From Modestobacter italicus (GTDB lineage Bacteria; Actinomycetota; Actinomycetes; Mycobacteriales; Geodermatophilaceae), in the NCBI RefSeq assembly GCF_000306785.1, contig NC_017955.1, forward strand, positions 1,550,001 through 1,614,000: 64,000 bases of DNA, given 5' to 3'. Made by a program: the position numbers and the translations under genes. Position 1 is the first letter of the stretch. The number at the start of each line of letters is the position of its first letter. Under the pieces are notes generated by a model. It did not search any database. It had not been told where the DNA came from and saw nothing but the letters and a program-made list of their open reading frames with translations. This document shows, in pieces, positions 55,512 through 63,773 of the stretch.

Positions 55512-56977
55512 ACGCCCCGATGGGCGGCATGACCGGCGCGGGGGAGGAGGCGCTGACGCTCCTTCCCGAGCTGCTGCTGCTCCTGGGCGCGGTCGGCGGC
55601 CTGCTGCTGGGCCTGTGGACCCCGCAGCACCGGCAGCGGCGGGTCCGGGCCGTGGTCATCGCCGCCTGCCTGGCGAGCGCGGCCGCCGCGGCCGCAGTTC
55701 TCGGCGACCCGCCCCGGCGGGTGTTCGAGGAGACCTGGGTCATCGACGGCACCACCGGGATCGTCCGGATCGTCGTCGCGCTGTCGGCCGCGGTGGCCGT
55801 CGTCCTGGCGTCGTCCTCGCTCGCGGGACACCCTCGGGAGACCGAGGCCTACGTCCTCATGCTCCTCGGCGCGCTGGGCACCATCGCGCTCGCGGCCAGT
55901 GGCGACCTGCTGCTCCTGGTCGCCGCCTACCTACTGGCGAGCATCCCGCTCTACGCCCTCGCCGGGTTCGCCAAGGACGCGTCGGGCACCGAGGCCACGC
56001 TGAAGTACTACCTCATGGGGGCCTTCGTCGGCGTGCTGATGATGGTCGGGGTCACGTCCCTCGTGCTGGCCACCGGCACCACCGGTTACCCGGATCTCGC
56101 CACGCTGCTCCCGGGGGCCCCGGCCGCGCTGCTGGCGATGGGCGTCATCGGCGTCCTCGCCGGCGTCGGCTTCAAGGCAGGCGCCGTCCCGGTGCACTTC
56201 TGGGTGCCAGACGTCACGGCGGGAACCACCCCGGCGATGGCCGCCTACATCACCACCATCCCGAAGATCGGCGCCGTCGCGGCAGCATTCCGGCTGCTCG
56301 CCGAGCCGTTCGCCGGGGTCTCGCTGGACGTGCCACTGCTGGTGGCGGTGATCGCCGCGCTGAGCATGACCCTGGGCAACCTGGCTGCCTTCAACCAGAC
56401 CGACGTTTCCCGACTGCTGGCGTACTCCACCGTGAGCCAGGTCGGCTACCTGTTCATGGTGGTCGCCGTCGCCGGTCGCACCGACCTGGCCACTCCGGCG
56501 CTGGCCATCTACCTCACCGGCTACGCGATCACCAACCTCGGCGCGTTCGCGGCCGTGGCGGCCTTTCCCGAGGCCCGGTCGATTTCCGACTGGGCTGCGG
56601 CCGCCGGCCGGAACCGGTGGGTCGTCGTCAGCCTCGTCGTGTGCCTGCTCGGCCTCGTCGGAACCCCGCCCACGGCGGTCTTCGTCGGCAAGCTGGCGGT
56701 CTTCACCGCCACCTGGGACGGCGGGCTCGCCTGGCTGGTCGTGCTGGCCGCTGTCAACACCGTCGCCAGCCTCTTCTACTACCTGCGCTGGATAGCGCCG
56801 GCGGCGGTGGCCCGGGAGGCGCCGGCCGGCGGAGGCACGGACGGCAGTGCTACGACTGTGACGGTCGGGGGTGCAGTTCGCACGGCTCCTGTCGCCACGT
56901 TGCACGTGGCGGCCATCGCCTCCGTGCTGCTCGGCGTGGGGTCGGGTCTGTGGCTCGCCGTCGTCCTGCCCGGATGA
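55508..56977 (+). CDS. nuoN: NuoN-like antiporter subunit
   Basis: 489 residues, ATG overlaps the nuoM stop. Core motifs LVAAYLLASIPLYALAGF, GFKAGAVPVHFWVPDVTAGTTPAMAAYITTIPKIGAV and LAYSTVSQVGYLFMVVAV give the helix-7/8 Lys and proline-broken helices of NuoN. It is the last recognisable gene of the operon; no nuoE, F, G or I follows. Confidence 0.95.
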   Translation: MNAPMGGMTGAGEEALTLLPELLLLLGAVGGLLLGLWTPQHRQRRVRAVVIAACLASAAAAAAVLGDPPRRVFEETWVIDGTTGIVRIVVALSAAVAVVLASSSLAGHPRETEAYVLMLLGALGTIALAASGDLLLLVAAYLLASIPLYALAGFAKDASGTEATLKYYLMGAFVGVLMMVGVTSLVLATGTTGYPDLATLLPGAPAALLAMGVIGVLAGVGFKAGAVPVHFWVPDVTAGTTPAMAAYITTIPKIGAVAAAFRLLAEPFAGVSLDVPLLVAVIAALSMTLGNLAAFNQTDVSRLLAYSTVSQVGYLFMVVAVAGRTDLATPALAIYLTGYAITNLGAFAAVAAFPEARSISDWAAAAGRNRWVVVSLVVCLLGLVGTPPTAVFVGKLAVFTATWDGGLAWLVVLAAVNTVASLFYYLRWIAPAAVAREAPAGGGTDGSATTVTVGGAVRTAPVATLHVAAIASVLLGVGSGLWLAVVLPG

Positions 56978-57009
56978 GTCGAGTGCGCGGGCCCACGCCA
57001 CCGGTCTGA

Positions 57010-57378
57010 CTAGGAGGCCACCGCCGCACGCTCCTCCCGCTCACTGATCCGCAGGCTCTGCTGTCTCCGCCACCCGTACCGGTTCAGACCTCGCGGCTTG
57101 TACACCGACAGGACGGTGAGCACGAGCAGGATCAGCAGACCGCCGATGGAGTGGGCCAGCGTGTCGGGCAGCGCGCGCGGGTCGCCGGCTGTCCCCGCGG
57201 CGTCCGCCTGCGAGGCGATCGTCGGGGTCTTCGGCAGGAGGACGGCCGTGGCGACGAGCGGCAGCAGCAGCTTGACCAGAACCCAGTAGTGGCCGAACAG
57301 CCCCCAGGACGTGCCCAGTGCACGCCGGGGGCCCGAAGTGCGGCGGCGGTCAGGCGCCGGAGTCAGCGGTGTGTGAGG
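57010..57378 (-). pseudogene. C-terminal fragment of a small membrane protein
   Basis: The minus-strand frame reads LGTSWGLFGHYWVLVKLLLPL, a second helix GGLLILLVLTVLSVYKPRG and NRYGWRRQQ, the usual end of an actinobacterial membrane protein of about 160 residues (DUF2269-like in appearance). A stop lies upstream at 57379 and no ATG or GTG precedes the first helix, so the 5' part is lost. The break coincides with the edge of the duplicated M23 block. Confidence 0.6.
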
Positions 57379-57421
57379 TCAGGGAGCCGGTCAGCGCGGA
57401 TCGGCGGGGACGGGCTGGTGA

Positions 57422-58244
57422 TCAGCAGCGACCGCCCATGTCCACGCCTCGGGCAGCCAGCCACGGGATCGGGTCGGTGGCGCCGGCGTACATGCCGTTG
57501 GTGTTGACCTGGAAGTGCAGATGCGGCCCGGTGGACTGGCCGCGGTTGCCGACCTCGGCGATGACCTCACCGGCTGACACGCGCTGGCCCACGCTGACGA
57601 AGTAGTCGTTGATGTGTCCGTACACCGTGACGGATCCGTCGTCGTGCTGGATGTACACGGCCAATCCGTAGCCGGTAGCCGTTCCGGCGCGCACGACCCG
57701 GCCTGACGCGGGGGCGTAGATGGGAGTGCCCATCGGAGCCGCGATGTCGACGGCGTTGTGCATGGTGCCCCAGCGCACCTCGAAGCAGGTGGTGAACCGA
57801 CCGCTTGTCGGCGCAACACCGCCACCGCCGCTGCGCGTCGCCGGCTTCGCCGACGTCACCTGACTGGACGTGCCGTCGATCGGCGTGGCCGAGGCGGGCT
57901 GCTCGGCCGCCGCGCGAGCTCGTGCGGCCGCCTGAGCTGTTGCCTTGGCGGACGCAGCCGCCTGTGCCGCCTCCGCTGCCTGCTGCTGAGCCTGCTGGTT
58001 CTCCCACGCCTGATAGGCGTTCCGCTGCCCCTGCAGGGACAGCAGGTTCACCTGGGCGTCCTGCAACTGCTTCTCGTACCTGGCCCTCTGTGCGCTCACC
58101 GACTGCACCGCAGCCTGGAACGTGCCCACCTGCGCGTCTGCGGTGGCCTTGGCCCGAGCGGTCTCCTGGGCAGCCTCGTCCCTGTCGGCGACTGCCGCCC
58201 GGGCCTGGGAGTCCGCGTCGGCCTGCCGTGTCTGGGCGATCTCC
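57422..58244 (-). pseudogene. M23 endopeptidase copy 2, 3' part (split by an IS)
   Basis: This part encodes the end of the coiled coil and the whole M23 domain (HNAVD, YGHIN, GPHLHF), nearly identical to the 14-kb copy, with a two-codon insertion (GGG for G before VAPTSGR) and few substitutions. Reading is cut at 58244 by the inserted element, after the equivalent of copy 1's EIARTRQAQ region. A shortened frame from a GTG at 58129 could still express the catalytic domain, but without a signal peptide. Confidence 0.9.
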
Positions 58245-58296
58245 TATCCCGCCCCGGGTCTGATGGAGGCTCTCAATCCACGTGAGGATGAGAGTC

Positions 58297-58614
58297 ATGG
58301 CGGCACCGAGGAAGTACCCCGACGAGCTGCGTGAGCGGGCGACCCGGCTGGCGGTCGAGGCGCGGCGTGACCCGGCGACCCGGACCGGGGCGTTGAAGCG
58401 GATCGGCGCGCAGTTGGGCATCAACGCCGAGACGCTGCGCAACTGGGTGATCCAGGCCGAGATCGACGAGGGCCACCGACCGGGCACCACGACCGATGAC
58501 GCCACCCGGCTGGCCGAGCTCGAGCGTGAGGTCCGCGAGCTTCGTCGAGCGAATGCGATCTTGAAGAGCGCGTCGGCTTTCTTCGCGGCGGAGCTCGACC
58601 GCCCCTCCCGCTGA
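58297..58614 (+). CDS. IS3-family transposase OrfA
   Basis: 105 residues from ATG 58297. Helix-turn-helix KYPDELRERATRLAVEARRD with ALKRIGAQLGINAETLRNW, then a leucine-zipper-like end LAELEREVRELRRANAILKSASAFFAAEL typical of OrfA. Ends just before the orfB frame; the two are normally fused by a -1 ribosomal frameshift. Confidence 0.93.
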   Translation: MAAPRKYPDELRERATRLAVEARRDPATRTGALKRIGAQLGINAETLRNWVIQAEIDEGHRPGTTTDDATRLAELEREVRELRRANAILKSASAFFAAELDRPSR

Positions 58615-59546
58615 TCGTCGCCTACATCGATCAGCACAAGCTCGAACACGGGGTCGAGCCGATCTGCGCGGTCCTCACCGAGGCCGGCGCGAAGATCGCC
58701 CCGAGCACCTACTACGCACACCGCACCCGCCCGCCGTCGGCGCGATCGGTCACCGACGCAGCAACCACCGAGGTCATCGAGCAGGTGCATGCCGACAACT
58801 ACGGGGTCTATGGCGCCCGCAAGGTGCATGCCGAAGTGCGCCGGCAGGGCCACCCGGTGGCCCGCTGCACCGTCGAACGGCTGATGCGCGCCGCCGGCCT
58901 GCGCGGCATCACGCGGGCGAAAGGCCCGCGCACCACCGTGCCCGGCGCGGCCCCGGACACCCGCCCGGACCTGGTGGAACGGGCGTTCACCGCGACCGGC
59001 CCGGACCAGCTGTGGGTCGCCGACATCACCTACTGCCGGACCTTCTCCGGCTGGGTCTACGCCGCCTTCGTCATCGACGTGTTCTCCCGCCGGGTGGTCG
59101 GCTGGCAGCTGTCCCGCTCGCTGCGCACCGACCTCGCCCTGGACGCCCTGGAGATGGGCATCTGGACCCGCCGGCGCGCCGGCCACGACGTGACCGGGCT
59201 GGTCCACCACTCGGACAAGGGCGTCCAGTACGTCGCCGTGCGCTACACCCAGCGCCTCGCCGAGGCCGGCGCGGTCGCCTCCGTCGGCTCCACCGGCGAC
59301 TCCTACGACAACGCCCTGGCCGAGGCGTTCAACTCCCTCTTCAAGGCCGAGCTGGTCCGCAACCGCGGGCCCTGGAAGGGCATCGACGACCTCGAGATCG
59401 CCGTCGCCGAGTACATCGACTGGTTCAACCACCGACGGCTGCACGGTGAGATCGGGCTGGTCCCGCCGGCCGAGCACGAAGACGACTTCTACCGGCACAA
59501 CACCGCGGCGACTACCGTCGCCGCGTCAGTTCCGAGCCTCCACTGA
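58611..59546 (+). CDS. IS3-family transposase OrfB (DDE integrase domain)
   Basis: About 311 residues in the -1 frame relative to orfA. The frame is open further upstream, so the listed start marks the overlap, not a proven codon. YGVYGARKVHAEVRRQGHPVARCTVERLMR is the HTH_21 linker. The DDE triad is visible in LWVADITY, LVHHSDKGVQY and NALAEAFNSLFKAELV. Ends normally, so the element may be active. Confidence 0.92.
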   Translation: MIVAYIDQHKLEHGVEPICAVLTEAGAKIAPSTYYAHRTRPPSARSVTDAATTEVIEQVHADNYGVYGARKVHAEVRRQGHPVARCTVERLMRAAGLRGITRAKGPRTTVPGAAPDTRPDLVERAFTATGPDQLWVADITYCRTFSGWVYAAFVIDVFSRRVVGWQLSRSLRTDLALDALEMGIWTRRRAGHDVTGLVHHSDKGVQYVAVRYTQRLAEAGAVASVGSTGDSYDNALAEAFNSLFKAELVRNRGPWKGIDDLEIAVAEYIDWFNHRRLHGEIGLVPPAEHEDDFYRHNTAATTVAASVPSLH

Positions 59547-59564
59547 ACCCGGGGCGGGACATCC

Positions 59565-60190
59565 AGCTGGTCGAGAACGGCGGCCCGCTGGTCGCCCAAC
59601 AGCCCGAGTGTGGCCGCCTGCTCCATGAGTTGCGAGGGTCCTTCGGCGCTGAGCAAGGCGGCCACGCCGCGGATGGATCCACCGCGCATGTAGTTCTCGC
59701 GCCCGAGCGTGGCCACGTCCGCCTGGGCCACGCTGACCGCGTCGTTGGCAGCCTGCAGTGCCGCTGCTGTTCCAGCGGCCGCCTGCTGGGCCTCTTCCAG
59801 TTGCCCCTGTGCGATCAGGTATGCGTCATTGGCCGCTTCGGCCTGTGCGGTGACGCGCTGCAGATCGGACTCAGCGGAGGCGACGAGGGCGGCGATCCGG
59901 CCCACCTCATCGGCTGCCGCCTGCTGAGCGGTCTGAGCTGACGCGATGTCGCCGTCGCTCGGGTTGGTCGGCGCGGCGAGCGCCTGGCCAGGGAGGACGC
60001 CCACGAAGACAGCAATCAGTGCGGCAACGGCCGTTACTGCAGCGCCGTTCCTGCCGCTGCAGTAACGGCGGGTGGCGCCAAGAGAGGACGGAACCTCTGC
60101 GGGATGCTCGGCGCTGATGTCACGCTCGTTCGTCGCGGTCACATGAGTGACCTCGTGCGTCGTGCGGCGGCGTCCGGCCCACCGGTACAT
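59565..60190 (-). pseudogene. M23 endopeptidase copy 2, 5' part
   Basis: From ATG 60190, with GAGGAGA upstream as in copy 1. Encodes the signal region (LPGQALA) and the first coiled coil up to AAVLDQLD, nearly identical to copy 1 (14880-15444). The remainder continues at 58244 beyond the IS. The intact precursor would have been a second full wall hydrolase. Confidence 0.92.
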
Positions 60191-60647
60191 GTCTCTCCTC
60201 GAGTCGCTGTTCGTCACTACTGCTACTACCCGCAGTAGTACGAACGGCAGCCCGTGGGACTTCCTTGAGCGAGCCATTCCACGATGGGGAAAGGTGCGAG
60301 CCCGCTGGTTGGCGCCGCAAACGACATTCAACACAAATGGCGTACGGGGCGGGTACGGGCCATTGGATCTGGGCTTCAGGGGAGACCCAATTCACGTCCA
60401 AGGGCAATGGAAAGGGACTGCTGGCCGACACCGTCGGCATCTGAGCCGTGCTCCATCTCGGCGGGGTTCTGCTGCTCCTGGCCGCCGCCGTCGGTGCCGC
60501 TGCCAGCCGCACACGCACCCTCCGAAACCAGCCCGGCGATGCCCAGCAGCGGCTGGCAGTCGTCGTCGTGGGCTACGCGCTCATCGCCTACCACCGTGAG
60601 CGTCATGGAAATGCGGAACTGGCGCCCTGCTGCATCGGGGTGAGCAC
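60191..60647. other. Promoter of M23 copy 2 and decayed sequence
   Basis: Similarity to the upstream region of M23 copy 1 extends to about 60270. From 60448 a plus-strand stretch reads VLHLGGVLLLLAAAVGAAAS and AQQRLAVVVVGYALIA with good codon bias, like the end of a small membrane protein, then degenerates. No complete gene. Confidence 0.45.
60224..60240. promoter_or_regulatory. BlaI-type operator before M23 copy 2
   Basis: TACTAC-N5-GTAGTA, 34 bases from the ATG as in copy 1. Spacer differs by one base from the 15478 site, while both half-sites are kept. Confidence 0.7.
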
Positions 60648-60866
60648 GTGACCCGCGCGCAGCGGCAACTGGTCGACCCGTTCCGGGACGTGCTGACCCA
60701 GGCCGCCGACGTGGGCCAGCTCCGGGACGACGTCGTGCCGGACCAGCCGACGCGCTTCTGCCTGCACGCCCTCAGTGCAGCGGGCAGCCTGCCGTCCGAG
60801 GACGCATTCCACCGGCTCGTGGACGTCGCCCCAGTCGGGCTGCGCGTTCCTCCCGCTCCAGACTGA
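60648..60866 (+). pseudogene. TetR-family regulator, C-terminal fragment
   Basis: 72 residues from GTG 60648: RAQRQLVDPFRDVLTQAADVGQLRDDVV then RFCLHALSAAGSLPSEDAFHRLVDV, the ligand-domain helices commonly ending actinobacterial TetR proteins. The DNA-binding N-terminus is absent; upstream sequence is unrelated. A fragment left by rearrangement. Confidence 0.6.
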
Positions 60867-61036
60867 CTCAGGAGCCGGTGGCCTGCCGGTACGACGGTCG
60901 ACGGCTGCCCAGTCGCCGCGGGCATGTCCGAGCACGTCGGTCAATCTGCCCGCGACGAGAGGTCTGGCCGGGCGGCGGGCCATCGCGTGTACGAGACAAC
61001 CCGAGCGAACCGGCCCCGGCATGGCCGGTGCGCGGG

Positions 61037-63265
61037 TCAGCGGTCGCTGCTGCCGCCTGGGAGGGCGGCGGCATACTCACGCTGGGTGTCGTGCAGCGGC
61101 GGGGTGGGCGCGGTCGTCTGCTGAGGAACGCGTAGTCGGCCGGCGCGGACGCCGTTGGCGATGACGAGGACCTCGGCCAGTTCGTGGGTGACGATGACGG
61201 TGCCCAGGCCGAGGACGCCGAAGGCGGCCAGCGGGATGAGCACGACCAGGATCGCCCCGGACAGCAGCAGACTCTGCAGCATGATCCGCCGGGCACGACG
61301 GGCGTGGGCGAGGGTGCGGGGGAGTTGGCGCAGGTCCTCGCCCATCAGCGCGACGTCGGCGGTCTCGATGGCCACGTCGGTGCCCATCGCGCCCATCGCG
61401 ATGCCGACGTCGGCGGTGGCCAGAGCCGGGGCGTCGTTGATGCCGTCGCCGACCATCGCGACCTTGCCGCGGCGGCTCAGCTGCTCGATGAGAGTGGCTT
61501 TGTCCTCCGGGCGCAGCTCGGCGTGCACCTGGTCGATGCCTGCGGCGGTGGCCAGGTGGGCGGCGGTGCGCGGGTTGTCGCCGGTCAGCATGCTCGTGCT
61601 GATGCCCATGCGGTGCAGCGCGGCGACGGCCTCGGCGGCCTCCGGTCGCAGCTCGTCGCGGATTGCCAGCGCGCCCAGCAGCTGCCCGCCGGCCTCGACG
61701 AGCACCACGGTGGCGCCGGCCTCCTGGTGGGCGGTCACGACCGCGGCCAGCGGGCCGGCATGGATGAAGCCGGGCTTGCCCAGCCGGGCAGGCTGCCCGG
61801 CGACCAGGCCGGTGACACCATGGCCGACCAGGGCCTGGGTGTCGGCGGCGGGTTCGACCGGCGGCTGGTCGGCCGGCCAGGCCGCCAGCACAGCGCCGGC
61901 CAGCGGGTGCTCGCTGCGCGCCTCGAGTGCGGCGGCCACGGCGAGCACCCGGCCCTCGTCGCCTCCGGGGGCGGCTTCGATGGCGACCACGGCGGGCCGG
62001 TTGCGGGTCAGCGTGCCGGTCTTGTCCAGCGCCAGGACGCGCACCCCGCCGAGGGACTCCAGCGCCGCCCCGCCCTTGATCAGCACACCGGCGCGGGTGC
62101 CGGCACCGATCGCGGCGACCACGGTGACCGGCACCGCGATCGCGAACGCGCACGGCGAGGCGGCCACCAGCACGACCAGCGCCCGCTCGATCCACAGCTG
62201 CGCGTCGCCCAGGATGCTGCCGAGGACGGCGATCAGCGCGGCGGCGATGAACACCGCGGGGACCAATGGGCGGGCGATGCGGGCGGCCAGCCGCTGGGCG
62301 GCGCCCTTGCGCTCCTGGGCCTCCTCGACGATGTGCACGACCCGGGCCAGGGAGTTCTCCGCCACCCGGGCGGTGACCACGACCTCCAGTGCGCCGCCAC
62401 CGTTCACCGATGCGGCGAACACCTCGTTCCCCGGGCCGACCTCCACCGGCACCGACTCCCCGGTCACCGCCGAGGTGTCCAGCGAGGAGAGCCCTGCCTG
62501 CACCCGCCCGTCGGTGGCCAGCCGCTCACCGGGCTTGACCACCAGCACGTCGCCGAGAACCAGCTCCGCGGGGTCGATCTCCACCTCGGCCCCACCGCGC
62601 AGCACCGTCGCTCGTGCGGGCACCAGGTCCAGCAGCGCCCGCAGCCCGCGCCGGGTGCGGGCCACGGCGTAGTCCTCCAGCGCCTCGGCCAGGGAGAACA
62701 GGAAGGCCAGCATCGCGGCCTCGCCGACCGCCCCGAGCGCGATCGCGCCCACCATGGCGACGGTCATCAGCGTGCCGACGCCGATCTTGCCGCGCCGCAG
62801 CGCCCGTAGCGTGCCCGGTACGAACGTCGCACCGCCGGCCAGCACCGCGCCGCCGGCCAGCACCGTGGAGACCGTCGAGGCGACGCCGCCCGCGGTCAGC
62901 CAGTCGAGCAGCTGCGAGGCCAGCCACAGCACCCCCGCCAGCGCGGCCAGCTGCGCGGACCGCGACCGCCACAACGCGGTCGGCTCCTCCTCACCGTCCC
63001 CCGCCGGGGCCGGGGTCGAGCAGGTGGGATCGCCGCAGCCATCACCGACGGCGGACGGCGTCCGCGGGGTGGCGGCGGCGGGCGTGCAGCAAGCGCAGTC
63101 GTCGCCGCAACCGTCCGCCGCGACCGCTCCGCCGGCGACAGCGGACGTCGGCGTCAGCTCGATCGGGATCGTGGTGGTGATCCGGCCCGGCTTCTCCGCC
63201 GGTCGGGCCGCCGGTCGGGCCGCCGGGCGGCGGTCGTCGTCTCCACCGCAGCACAGATCGGACAT
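61037..63265 (-). CDS. Heavy-metal P1B-type ATPase, Cd/Zn/Pb class
   Basis: 742 residues from ATG 63265. In place of an HMA domain the N-terminus has Cys clusters (LCCGGDDD, GCGDDCACC, GCGDPTC). The transport motif is SPCAFAIAVP (SPC at about 370), which indicates a variant of the CPC site; phosphorylation site DKTGTLTRN (about 412), SEHPLAGA, GDGINDAPAL. The C-terminal HELAEVLVIANG is the Zn/Cd-type ending. One base separates it from the ArsR gene, so they form an operon; it exports Zn, Cd or Pb. Confidence 0.92.
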   Translation of the reverse strand: MSDLCCGGDDDRRPAARPAARPAEKPGRITTTIPIELTPTSAVAGGAVAADGCGDDCACCTPAAATPRTPSAVGDGCGDPTCSTPAPAGDGEEEPTALWRSRSAQLAALAGVLWLASQLLDWLTAGGVASTVSTVLAGGAVLAGGATFVPGTLRALRRGKIGVGTLMTVAMVGAIALGAVGEAAMLAFLFSLAEALEDYAVARTRRGLRALLDLVPARATVLRGGAEVEIDPAELVLGDVLVVKPGERLATDGRVQAGLSSLDTSAVTGESVPVEVGPGNEVFAASVNGGGALEVVVTARVAENSLARVVHIVEEAQERKGAAQRLAARIARPLVPAVFIAAALIAVLGSILGDAQLWIERALVVLVAASPCAFAIAVPVTVVAAIGAGTRAGVLIKGGAALESLGGVRVLALDKTGTLTRNRPAVVAIEAAPGGDEGRVLAVAAALEARSEHPLAGAVLAAWPADQPPVEPAADTQALVGHGVTGLVAGQPARLGKPGFIHAGPLAAVVTAHQEAGATVVLVEAGGQLLGALAIRDELRPEAAEAVAALHRMGISTSMLTGDNPRTAAHLATAAGIDQVHAELRPEDKATLIEQLSRRGKVAMVGDGINDAPALATADVGIAMGAMGTDVAIETADVALMGEDLRQLPRTLAHARRARRIMLQSLLLSGAILVVLIPLAAFGVLGLGTVIVTHELAEVLVIANGVRAGRLRVPQQTTAPTPPLHDTQREYAAALPGGSSDR

Positions 63266-63266
63266 G

Positions 63267-63689
63267 TCAGGCCTCCTGCAGGTCGACGGTGCCGCCGTGG
63301 CGGCTGCCGTCAGGAAGGATGTCGCCGGAGGAGCTCGTGGTCGCCGCGGCGTCGATGTCGGCGGCGGTGAGCAGCCGGTGGCCGGTGTCGGTGAGGCGGT
63401 ACATGACCAGCTTGCCGTCCCGGCGGGAGGCGGCCAACCCGGCCGAGCGAAGAACGCGCACGTGGTGGGACACCAGGTTCTGGCTGCAGCCGCAGATCCA
63501 GGCCAGGTCGCAGCCGCAGAGTTCCTCACCCGTCTGCAGGGCGGCGGCGATCCGCAGCCGCACCGGATCCCCCAGCGCCTTGAAGCGTGCGGCGCGCAGT
63601 TGCGCCACGTCCAGTTCCGGCAGGCCCGCGCGCACCTCTTCGGCGTGCTGCAGGTCCAGACACAACAGCTCGCACTGCTCAGCACTCAC
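63267..63689 (-). CDS. ArsR/SmtB-family metal-sensing repressor (CmtR-like)
   Basis: 140 residues, ATG 63689. Winged helix: LRAARFKALGDPVRLRIAAAL, then LAWICGCSQNLVSHHVRVLRSAGL as recognition helix. Metal cysteines cluster in ELCGCDLAWICGC (Cys58, 60, 66, 68), as in CmtR-type Cd/Pb sensors, with more Cys at 6 and 10. It controls the ATPase gene behind it. Confidence 0.93.
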   Translation of the reverse strand: MSAEQCELLCLDLQHAEEVRAGLPELDVAQLRAARFKALGDPVRLRIAAALQTGEELCGCDLAWICGCSQNLVSHHVRVLRSAGLAASRRDGKLVMYRLTDTGHRLLTAADIDAAATTSSSGDILPDGSRHGGTVDLQEA

Positions 63690-63747
63690 AGGTCGGCTCT
63701 CCTCGGTGGGCGCACGGGGAGCGCCGTTGCCAGAACCCTACAACGCA

Positions 63748-63773
63748 ACAACGAACATTGGAATGTGTTGTGT
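63748..63773. promoter_or_regulatory. ArsR/SmtB-type 12-2-12 dyad
   Basis: An imperfect inverted repeat with core ACATT-GG-AATGT and outer ACA/TGT, 58 bases before the ArsR start. Layout 12-2-12 is typical for SmtB/ArsR operators. It adjoins the end of the ZIP gene. Confidence 0.5.

Larger units (their letters stand above)
58245..59561 (+). mobile_element. Complete IS3-family insertion sequence (1317 bp)
   Basis: Left end TATCCCGCCCCGGG and right end (inverted) TGTCCCGCCCCGGG form terminal inverted repeats with one mismatch. It carries orfA (58297-58614) and orfB (58611-59546) in overlapping frames, the IS3 plan. Target duplication TCC. It has split the M23 gene. A damaged relative lies at 16171-16395. 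Confidence 0.93.
58242..59564. repeat. 3-bp target-site duplication around the IS3-family element
   Basis: TCC is present at 58242-58244 and 59562-59564, directly flanking the element. The empty site in M23 copy 1 reads TCC once. Confidence 0.8.
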
